This document shows positions 17,044 through 26,100 of a stretch of DNA of 64,000 nt, in pieces. Position 1 is the first letter of the stretch; each line of letters starts with the position of its first letter. The position numbers and the translations under genes are program-made. The notes under the pieces are model-generated. The model saw only the letters and a program-made list of their open reading frames with translations, did not search any database and was not told where the DNA came from. The stretch is from positions 1-64,000 of the forward strand of contig CANGTQ010000012.1 in assembly GCA_947456955.1 (NCBI GenBank), in the 5' to 3' direction. The DNA is from Flavobacteriaceae bacterium. Lineage in GTDB: Bacteria; Bacteroidota; Bacteroidia; Flavobacteriales; Flavobacteriaceae.

Positions 17044-18441
17044 TTATTCAACAATTAACTTTGACTGATACAGATTTCCCGTTGAATCTTCAAGAGCAAT
17101 CATATACAATCCGCTAGGCAAAGCGGAAATCGCTACAGAAGTCGTTGTTTCTTTATTCTCAAGGGCTTTGGTCAAAACCAATTTACCTGTTAAATCAAAT
17201 ATTTTTACTTTAGAAAGTACTGTTTCAGAACTATTTTTGATAAAAATTTCTGTCTTTGCAGGATTTGGATAAACCGTAATGTTTCCATTTTCAAAAGTTG
17301 CATTACTTAAAGAGGAATCGATTACTTTAAAAACCGTACTACCATTTGTAATATATAATTCACCGTTAACGTCTTCGCCAAAAGAAGTAATTACACCCGG
17401 CAAGTTTGCATTCCAAGTAATCACACCTGAAGCGTCAACAAGTCCTATTTCTGCGGTACAATAATCGGCAAAAATATATTTGTTTGCAAAATTTGGATAT
17501 AAAGTACCCGTGTAAAAATAACCACCGGTGATGGAACATCTGCCATTGGAACCATAAACATAATCTGTAAAAGGCGCAACTGTGTTAGCAAATGTTGGGC
17601 AACCACTTGTGTTAAAAACAGAAGTTCCTTCATAACATCGCCAGCCATAATTTAAACCTATATTAGGTAAAGGGAATGTTGTTTTATTGATTTCTTCACG
17701 AGTACTCTGACCAACATCAGCTATCCATAAATCTCCGTTTAATCTATTAAATGAATATTTCCATGGATTGCGTAAACCAATTGCCCAAATTTCGCGAAGA
17801 CCAGCCGTGGTCGCATAAGGATTAGTTGATGGAATACCATAATTTAATGACCCAAAAGTAGTATCAACATCTATTCGAAGCATTTTACCTAACATTACTC
17901 TACTAGGAAAATTAGGATCTATAGTCATGTTTTGAGAATATCCTTGTGGATCACCGCCACTTCCACCATCACCCAATCCGATGTATAAAAAACCATCGCG
18001 CCCAAATGCTAAACTCCCACCGTTATGATTATTGAATGGTTGGTCCACAGTCATTAAAATGGTAGCAGTAGTATTGGCTATATCTGGATTAGCAGAAACA
18101 CTATATCTAGCAATAATAGTGTCGCCAGCAGTGTTGGTGTAATTGATATAAAAGAAACCATTGGTAGCATAATTAGGATGAAAAGCCAATCCAAGTAAAC
18201 CTTGCTCACTTCCAGTACTCAATCCAGTAACAGTTAAAAATGGTGTAGCATTGATCGTTCCGTTCGAATTAACAATTCGAATTAAACCTCCTTTTTGAAC
18301 TACAAATAGGCGAGAGTCAGCCGGAGGATGAACTAACGCGACTGCATTAGATAAACCTGTGGCAAAAGTTTGTACAGCTACCGTTTGCGCTGAAACCGAA
18401 AAAGCAAAAAGTGTAATGATAAAGAGTATAATTTTTTTCAT
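17044..18441 (-). CDS. PQQ-dependent sugar dehydrogenase-like secreted protein with T9SS sorting domain
   Basis: A 465-residue protein with an N-terminal signal peptide (cleavage after VSAQ). A six-bladed beta-propeller of the glucose/sorbosone dehydrogenase family covers about residues 25-375 (GLLGLAFHPNY, HNGGSLAFGRDGFLYIGLGDGG, REIWAIGLRNPWKYSF, YGWRCYEG), and a C-terminal type A sorting domain begins at TVYPNPAKTEIFI (about 390). It is probably exported through the T9SS and oxidises sugars with PQQ or a similar cofactor; some family members act on other substrates. The gene is convergent with the aldo/keto reductase, with zero spacing. Confidence 0.9.
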   Translation of the reverse strand: MKKIILFIITLFAFSVSAQTVAVQTFATGLSNAVALVHPPADSRLFVVQKGGLIRIVNSNGTINATPFLTVTGLSTGSEQGLLGLAFHPNYATNGFFYINYTNTAGDTIIARYSVSANPDIANTTATILMTVDQPFNNHNGGSLAFGRDGFLYIGLGDGGSGGDPQGYSQNMTIDPNFPSRVMLGKMLRIDVDTTFGSLNYGIPSTNPYATTAGLREIWAIGLRNPWKYSFNRLNGDLWIADVGQSTREEINKTTFPLPNIGLNYGWRCYEGTSVFNTSGCPTFANTVAPFTDYVYGSNGRCSITGGYFYTGTLYPNFANKYIFADYCTAEIGLVDASGVITWNANLPGVITSFGEDVNGELYITNGSTVFKVIDSSLSNATFENGNITVYPNPAKTEIFIKNSSETVLSKVKIFDLTGKLVLTKALENKETTTSVAISALPSGLYMIALEDSTGNLYQSKLIVE

Positions 18442-18537
18442 AGCAGGTTTTTTATTTTGCGTAAAGTTAGAAATATAAAGTTTTAAATCAAATCGTTAAA
18501 AACAAACGGAATCAAGGAGGATTACTTTTCTTTATTT

Positions 18538-18771
18538 CTATTTAGCCATAAACTCAAACTCATCTACCGAAATGCTATCAGTCTCAGTAGTTGTCGGGTT
18601 TTGTTTCAGAAAAAATTTGGTATCACCCGAAATTATCATTGGAATATGCTGACCAATCGTATCATTTTCAGTCAAAACATTACGACGCAACATCAGTTTG
18701 GTCAGGAAACTATTTTGTTGCACAGCAAAAGGTTTTAAATGTTGTTGTGAATCAAAACGGTACAAGCACAA
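18538..18771 (-). pseudogene. Unrecognised gene remnant (3' part only)
   Basis: A 77-codon frame opening with TTG right beside the terminator hairpin of the upstream gene. It has no promoter and no ATG before codon 27. The composition (LYRFDSQQHLKPFAVQQ, IPMIISGDTKFFL) looks like genuine protein rather than random frame, suggesting the C-terminus of a gene whose 5' part was lost when neighbouring T9SS genes arrived or duplicated. No family is recognised. The rest of the 18442-18829 gap shows only the terminator. Confidence 0.3.
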
Positions 18772-18774
18772 TAA

Positions 18775-18816
18775 AAAAAGCGTCCCGATTCTAAGATAGA
18801 TATCGGGACGCTTTTT
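18775..18816. terminator. Intrinsic terminator after the first giant T9SS gene
   Basis: A 15-bp perfect stem, AAAAAGCGTCCCGAT with ATCGGGACGCTTTTT. Only its right arm is repeated downstream of the second paralogue (22095-22110). Confidence 0.85.
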
Positions 18817-19852
18817 AAATGATGGTATACTAAAGAATAATTTTCCTTGAAATAGTCATTCCATTTTCCAACTTAATTTTTACAATTAATGTTTGTTGGC
18901 TCAACGAAATATTAGATGTTACAAAATTAGTATTGTTTATTTCTTTTGCAAAGAACAATTGTCTGCCTAATACGTCATATATAGTTACTTCTTGTATATT
19001 TTCAATAGAAGACTTAATCGTAAATTCACCTTGATTACCCGCAACAATAACACTATTTTCGATATTGCCAAAATCAGGATTCCCTAGAGCGGTGTTTGTA
19101 TAGCGCAATACAAATCGAGCATTGAATATTCCAGCAGCCGAAGAAAAGCTGTATGGACTTTGTCTTAAATCGTAAATTATGTTTAGTTCCTTATCTTCTA
19201 GGTAAATTGGTTGTTCATGTTCAAACAAGCCATCAACTGCGGCAATAGCAATTTTATAATCTCCCGCTGATAAAATAGTAACTCCTATAGGAACCTGGTC
19301 GTTCTGGTCAAAAGGCGTTGGTCTTCCTTGAATTATTAAAGTTTCATCTTCTGCAAGAGAGTAAATGTTATTCTCATTAGCAATGTTTTTAAAAGCATCA
19401 TACATTCTGTCTAAACCAAGTGTTGCCTCAGCCACATATCCCACAACAGTTCGAACAGGAACATTATTAGAGTCAATTAGGTCCAACCATATTCGGTTCT
19501 TATCCTCTGTTTCAGACTGCATTGTTCGGTAAAACTGACTATTATTATACGTTTTATCTCTCATACTGTTATTAAAAGTTACGGTTTGGGTTCCTGTAAC
19601 TCCATCATTCATTGACACAAAAAAGCCTTGACCTGAGGCGATATAACCGTTAAATCCAGATGGTCCGCTTGTTGTGGCGGTACCATTGTAAGTAATGTAA
19701 TCATTAGCTGTATAATTGTATGTGAAGGAATCATAAAAAGGATTAGTATTAGAAACTGGGGCAGTTCCATGTGTCCATAAGTAAACAAATCCTTGAATAT
19801 TTGTATTGAACGTTAAAAAATCTAACGCTTTTATTGATGAAGGATATGGATT
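18803..19852. repeat. Duplicated 3' block of giant T9SS paralogues, copy 1
   Basis: About 1.05 kb closely similar to 22097-23146 at a constant offset of 3,294 bases (no net indel). It spans from the middle of the terminator hairpin into the coding region. Long near-identical runs are broken by a diverged patch at about 19113-19200, a mosaic that suggests gene conversion. Confidence 0.85.
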
Positions 19853-21946
19853 ACCTACTAAGTTCCAGTTGTCATCAAAATTGGTTACAGTACTGTTATT
19901 AGTAGTTAAAAGTGGACCAAAAGTTGTTTGATTAACACCTCTTGAAATAGCAGCTGTTATAATACCATTGTTAGGCACTCCTGTGAAAGTAGCCGGAATA
20001 TTCGTAGATGGCATTTCAAAAGAACTAGAACCTCTAACAATATATCCAGTAGCTGGAAGCATTGCGCCTGAAGCTGTTTGCCAGTTTCCTGAAGTTGTGG
20101 TAGTTGCTGTATTAATATTTGGCGCCAACGGATTCCAAAAATATTTGAAACCTGGTGTGGTAATAGAATAAATGGAAGATATATCTTGTCCTGTAACTGG
20201 TGAAGACCAATATACATAATCATAACCACGTATGCCTGTTCCATCTAAACTTGTTGCAGTTCTATTATATATAATATTTCCGGAATTGGTAACATTATTT
20301 ATTTGAACCAAGCTCGTATTGTTTTCAAATATTAAGCTACCATTAACGGTTACTTCATTTTTAACAGTAAGTACATTTGAATTAGTAAATGTTACCGTTT
20401 TTCCGGCATTTACTATTACTCCACAAGCCGATAAATTTGAACTTGAAATATAATCCCCGTCAAAAACAACAATTTTTGTTAGGTCGGGCTCTCCATTATT
20501 CCAACTTGTTCCATTATATGTTGTAGAATTACCTGTTATTACTACTGAAGAAGTAGGTGGCGATACACAACCGTTTGTGCCCGTAACGGTGTAAGTATAG
20601 GTGCCACTTACTAAACCGCTAACGGTTGTAGTTGTTCCTGATCCTGTTGCTGTACTTGAAGATGTGCCGCTCTGTGTTAAAGTCCATGTGCCCGTTGCCG
20701 GAAGATTAGATAAATTTAAACTGCCAGTTGTAGCATCACAACTCGGCATTGAAACTGTACCAATTGTTGGTGAAACAGGTGAGGGGTTTACAGTTAGTAC
20801 AATAGCGTTAGAGGTTGCAGTTTGAACGCATGAATTATTTGTTGTCATTACTACAGTTACGCTATCACCGTTATTTAATGTGCTAGAAGTAAAAGTTGAA
20901 TTTAAAGGACTATTTGTGCCAGTATTTATTCCGTTTATTTTCCATTGGTAGCTAGGAGTTGAGCCCCCTGCAGTTGGTGTTGCTGTAAAAGTTACATTAT
21001 TACCTGAACAAATGGTGTTTGAGGGCGTACTAATGGCAACTCTTGAAGCACCCACATTTGTAGTGCCTGAGTAGTTAATAACTAATGGTGATCCAGTACC
21101 TCCTGTACCACTGTTAACAATATTTTGTGGAATGAACGCAGGTGCTGAAACGCCAAGTAAATTTACAGTGGAGCCAGACAAAAAATCTACACTTATCTGA
21201 GGGGGGTTAGTCGCAATATTATTATTTAATCTAATTCTATAGTCAACTATAATTGGAGGAAAATTACACAAGGTCAATGTGCCTCCAGAATTTACTTGTA
21301 AATAATTTCTAGAATTAGGTCCTGAAGCACCACCAGCTCCATCTGCTCTTAAGTGTGTAAAAGTTATTAGAAATGCAGAAAGAGTACATCCGCTATTTAT
21401 ATTCAAAACGGGCTGAGAAGACGCACCTCCACCATAATCGCTATTATTTAAAGTAATAGCATTAGCTACATTAATTGTTTTAATATTTAAATTTAATGTA
21501 TTTTGAGCAGGTCCATTTGCAGCTACAGTTACTGGAGTTCCAATATCAAGCGTGCCACAAGTAAGTGTACCCATTCCGCTAATTGATGCTGTTGTATTTG
21601 TAGCTGCCAAATTAGATGCAGCATTCAAAAGTCTAACAGGTCCGGGACCTGTAGTTAAAGTTACTCCTGCTGCAATATTTAATCCTGAGGGTAAAGCTGA
21701 ATTATTGTTAAATGTAATTGAAGCAACACGGGTTGGTGGTGAAGCATTAACGGTAACAATATCACCTGCCCTAATTATTACGTTGTCAGTTATTGTAGGA
21801 ACTCCTACTGGATTCCATGTTGATGCTGTGTTCCAATCAGTACTTCCGGTGCTAGTTTTTTGACCCAAAATGTGTGAGCTGTTAAAAAAAACCAGGAACA
21901 AAAATAATAGTAATTTAATATTTGAGAAATGTTTTTTTATTTTCAT
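18830..21946 (-). CDS. Large T9SS-exported surface protein with Ig-like domain
   Basis: A 1038-residue protein with a signal peptide (hydrophobic run LLLFLFLVFFNSS, cleavage near LGQ), an N-terminal repeat-rich beta-solenoid-like region starting DWNTASTWNPVGVPT and rich in Asn/Thr/Ser, an Ig-like domain at about 310-390 (PSYQWKINGINTGTNS), and a second Ig-like or SprB-like block (GTYTYTVTGTNGCVSPP). The rest is a 550-residue C-terminal module ending in a sorting domain (VTIYDVLGRQLFF...SRKIIL). It is probably a secreted adhesin or matrix protein; no catalytic motif is seen. The paralogue 177 bases upstream shares the C-terminal module. Confidence 0.85.
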   Translation of the reverse strand: MKIKKHFSNIKLLLFLFLVFFNSSHILGQKTSTGSTDWNTASTWNPVGVPTITDNVIIRAGDIVTVNASPPTRVASITFNNNSALPSGLNIAAGVTLTTGPGPVRLLNAASNLAATNTTASISGMGTLTCGTLDIGTPVTVAANGPAQNTLNLNIKTINVANAITLNNSDYGGGASSQPVLNINSGCTLSAFLITFTHLRADGAGGASGPNSRNYLQVNSGGTLTLCNFPPIIVDYRIRLNNNIATNPPQISVDFLSGSTVNLLGVSAPAFIPQNIVNSGTGGTGSPLVINYSGTTNVGASRVAISTPSNTICSGNNVTFTATPTAGGSTPSYQWKINGINTGTNSPLNSTFTSSTLNNGDSVTVVMTTNNSCVQTATSNAIVLTVNPSPVSPTIGTVSMPSCDATTGSLNLSNLPATGTWTLTQSGTSSSTATGSGTTTTVSGLVSGTYTYTVTGTNGCVSPPTSSVVITGNSTTYNGTSWNNGEPDLTKIVVFDGDYISSSNLSACGVIVNAGKTVTFTNSNVLTVKNEVTVNGSLIFENNTSLVQINNVTNSGNIIYNRTATSLDGTGIRGYDYVYWSSPVTGQDISSIYSITTPGFKYFWNPLAPNINTATTTTSGNWQTASGAMLPATGYIVRGSSSFEMPSTNIPATFTGVPNNGIITAAISRGVNQTTFGPLLTTNNSTVTNFDDNWNLVGNPYPSSIKALDFLTFNTNIQGFVYLWTHGTAPVSNTNPFYDSFTYNYTANDYITYNGTATTSGPSGFNGYIASGQGFFVSMNDGVTGTQTVTFNNSMRDKTYNNSQFYRTMQSETEDKNRIWLDLIDSNNVPVRTVVGYVAEATLGLDRMYDAFKNIANENNIYSLAEDETLIIQGRPTPFDQNDQVPIGVTILSAGDYKIAIAAVDGLFEHEQPIYLEDKELNIIYDLRQSPYSFSSAAGIFNARFVLRYTNTALGNPDFGNIENSVIVAGNQGEFTIKSSIENIQEVTIYDVLGRQLFFAKEINNTNFVTSNISLSQQTLIVKIKLENGMTISRKIIL

Positions 21947-22096
21947 AATTAATTATAATCTATTTTTTTAAAGCACTAATCTTTTATTTTTTTTGATAAT
22001 TTAATATTGTTTTCAACTAAAAATCAACAATTTGAAAACATATTTCTATTTTTAAGTAATTATAAATTTATCTAAAATTTTCGGGCAGTCTAATGT

Positions 22097-23146
22097 CGGG
22101 ACGCTTTTTTTAATGATGATATACTAAAGAATAATTTTCCTTGAAATAGTCATTCCATTTTCCAACTTAATTTTTACAATTAATGTTTGTTGGCTCAACG
22201 AAATATTAGATGTTACAAAATTAGTATTGTTTATTTCTTTTGTAAAGAATAATTGTCTGCCTAATACGTCATATATAGTTACTTCTTTTATATTTTCAAT
22301 AGAAGACTTAATCGTTAATTCCCCTTGATTACCCGCAACAATAACACTATTTTCGATATTGCCAAAATCAGGATTCCCCAGAGTGGTGTTTGTATAGCGT
22401 AATACAAATCGATCATTAAATTTCCCTGCAGTCGTAGAAAAACTGTATGGGACTACTCTTAAATCGTGAATAACATTCAATAGTTTGTCTTCTAAAAATA
22501 TAGGTTGCCCTTGTTCAAACAAGCCATCAACTGCGGCAATAGCAATTTTATAATCTCCCGCTGATAAAATAGTAACTCCTATAGGAACCTGGTCGTTCTG
22601 GTCAAAAGGCGTTGGTCTTCCTTGTATTATTAAAGTTTCATCTTCTGCAAGAGAATAAATGTTATTCTCATTAGCAATGTTTTTAATAGCATCATACATT
22701 CTGTCTAAACCAAGTGTTGCCTCAGCCACATATCCTACAACAGTTCGAACAGGAACATTATTAGAGTCAATTAGGTCCAACCATATTCGGTTCTTTTCCT
22801 CTGTTGCAGTCTGCATTGTTCGGTAAAACTGACTATTATTATACGTTTTATCTCTCATACTATTTTTAAAAGTTACGGTTTGGGTTCCAGTAACTCCATC
22901 ATTCATTGACACAAAAAAGCCTTGACCTGAGGCGATATAACCGTTAAATCCAGATGGCCCGCTTGTTGTGCCTGTACCATTGTATGTAATGTAATCATTA
23001 GCTGTATAATTGTATGTGAAGGAATCATAAAAAGGATTAGTATTAGAAACTGGTGCGGTTCCATGTGTCCATAAGTAAACAAATCCTTGAATATTTGTAT
23101 TGAACGTTAAAAAATCTAACGCTTTTATTGATGAAGGATATGGATT
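22097..23146. repeat. Duplicated 3' block of giant T9SS paralogues, copy 2
   Basis: Partner of 18803-19852. The similarity begins within the half-hairpin TGTCGGGACGC, so this copy carries only one arm of the terminator stem. Confidence 0.85.
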
Positions 23147-26100
23147 ACCTACAAGATTCCAATTATCATCAAATTTAGTAACAGTAACAGAATTAGCTCC
23201 TGAATAATTTATTCCTTGATAAGAACCTCTCGTAATCGAGGGCGATACAATACCACTATTTACTCTACCTGTAAAGACGCTCGTGATATTTGTAGCAGCC
23301 ATACCAAAAGAACTAGAACCTCTAACAATATATCCTGTAGCTGTAAGCATTGCGCCTGAAGCTGTTTGCCAGTTTCCGGAAGTCGTAGGGCTATTAATAT
23401 TGGTTGCCAACGGATTCCATCTGTATTTAAATCCTGGAGTCGGAGATGAATATATATTGTCTATGGACTGTCCAAATACTGGCGATGACCAATAAACATA
23501 ATCAAAACCACGTATACCGGAAACTGTTCTATAAACTTGTGTATTTCCATTATTTGTTACAACTCCACTGTCATTCACCATAACCAATGACCCATTGTTT
23601 TGAACCAATAAATTTCCTCCAGAATTAACAGTTAAATCGTTTATTATTGAGACATACGTTCCCGATTTTATATCAAGAGTAAATCCATTATTCACCGTAA
23701 CACTACATGCTTCGAAACTTCCACTGATCGAAGTGTCATAATTATTGTTTATAATTGCAACTCTACTAGTGCTAGGTGTACCATTTGACCAAGTGTTGCC
23801 AGCTTGCCATGTTGTACTTAGCACTGCAGTAATCATTACAGCGTTTGAGGCTGAATAACATGTTGCGCTATTTTCTCTTATTTGACAATAATATTGGTAG
23901 CCAATTAAACTAGAGACATCTGAAATATTCAAAGTAGCACTTGTTGATCCAGTGTAAACACCTGTGTCTGTTATGGCGGTCCAAGAAGCTGAATTCGGTG
24001 CAACAACATACCATTGATAAGCCAGTGAATTACCACCTGCGGATCCTTCAGTCCCAGCGACAGTCATCGAAGTAGCTAAACAACTTGGTGTAAAACTAGG
24101 ATTGACCGTTACGGTTGGGGGAGTTCCCACCAGGAAATTATAAACTCCTATATCAGAGTAGTCATTTGTAGAGCATGAAGCTGAACCTGTTCCTAACCAA
24201 TCTGTAATATTCCAATCAGCACTAGCAAAGGCAAATTTTGGAACAGTGGCTGTGTTTTTTCTCTTAAAATCGACTCCTCGATCTCCGATTCCTAAACTAC
24301 TTGCCCATGTTGCATTATTAAATACACCAAAAGAATCTATCATACTTGAAGTACTAATCTTATATAATCCTATATAATCATTACCTCCCGAAGTAAAATT
24401 TATACCTGAAATACCTGACAGTAAATTAGCAAATGTTCCATCGCCGCCCGGTACTGAGCAAGAAAAACCGCTTAAAGAACAGCTAACAACATAAGTTGAT
24501 AAATTTGCTAAGGTTCCGGATAGCGTCTGTGTACCATACGAGGCAGCACTACCATTAGCAAAAAACTGTAAACTATAATTCGATAAATTAACAGGCGCAC
24601 CTGTTCCATTATAAATTTCGATATAACTTAACCCCCCATAAGTTGCATCTGTAACCTGGCTTATAAATAAATCCGAAACTGTTGATCCGCCTTGACATGA
24701 AGTAGTAAGATTATTGATAACAGTAAATGTATTTGATCCTTGACAACCCAGAGAATTGGTTGTAACTAAAGTTCCTGATACAGCGCCTGATGGAACAACT
24801 ACGGTAACTTGAGAAGATGATATTGAAGCGACTGTTGCCGAAACACCATTAAAAGTAGCTGTAGCCCCTGTTAAATTATAGGGAGAAACTGCTGTGACCG
24901 TCACTACAGTACCAACTGGTCCTGAAGTAGGAGTTATGATATTAGATGTAGGTGCACAAGTACCATTTCCCTGTATTGTAAAGGTATATGGATTTTCTCC
25001 GCCTGTGAAGTCATTGCTAACAATAAAAACCGTAGATGTTAATATCCCAAGACTAGTTGGATTAAATGAAATTGTAAAATCAACAAAACTACCACCGCTT
25101 ATAGTATAAGAAGCACTTGCTGTAACTGTAAAATCAGTACTATTAGATAAAGTAATACTAGTTACGGAAAGTGGTAAAGCACTTAAACTTTCAATTCTAA
25201 ATGTTTTAGTTTGAATTGATCCTACATTTGTAGCATCAAACAATGTATTATCTAAACTTGAAGGTGTAACATCTCCAGATAAAATATTTGGGTTAGATCC
25301 TACAACACCTTTGATATTTATTTCAGGATAAGCTGAACCTGCTGAGAAATCATTAGCAGGAGAAGGGAAAGTTGTTCCAGAAACTGTACAGGTATTAAAA
25401 CCAATGCTGCTCCCACCAACATCTATCCAGTTTGTGCCATCTTGACGTGCTGGAAAACAATTTGCTTCTGTTCCTGTGATATCTCCAGAAGAAGCATAGG
25501 TTCCTGCAAACGTATAATCAGTCGGCGTAACACCTGATGCTGAAACTTGCCAATATCTGGTTAAGTAATTTGTTGCGCCTACATTACTAGGATGAATGGC
25601 ATCTATAACTCTAACTCCAACAGTTCCCGCATAGGTTCCTCCTGTGAAATTGAAAGTGGCTGGTGTATATTCGGTAGTTCCGGAATTATCCCCTATAGGA
25701 TAAGTATATGTCCCCGAGGCGCTTAATGTTCTTGTCAACTGTCCTCCGGTATCATCTGCTATTACAAAACTAGCCGATCCCGGGGTTCCGCCAATACTTG
25801 CTCCTGAAGCTAACGTTAAATTGTTTGTGCCTAAATCTACATGCCCATTTGTTAAAGCTAAACTGGTATTTACGGTTAAAGGCGTTCCCAATACACAACC
25901 AACAACAGATGGTTGCCTATTCATGGTAAATGTTCCCAAATTTTGAAAACCGCTGGTAAAACTAAGCGTTCCAATAGTACTTGCGGTTGATCCTAATATT
26001 GTTAAGTTAGAAGTCGCACTTCCTTTGAATGTTCCTGTTCCTCCGATGGTTCCTATACTGTTGGTAGCTCCTATTGTTAAATTTCTTCCGTTGATATCAA

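Noticed and set aside
16009..18441. Aldo/keto reductase and PQQ dehydrogenase as one functional unit
   Set aside because: They are convergent genes on opposite strands, one cytosolic and one exported; adjacency alone does not link them.
21552..21863. 103-codon + strand frame opposite the T9SS gene
   Set aside because: Antisense shadow of a Thr/Asn/Val-rich repeat protein; no promoter, low-complexity product.
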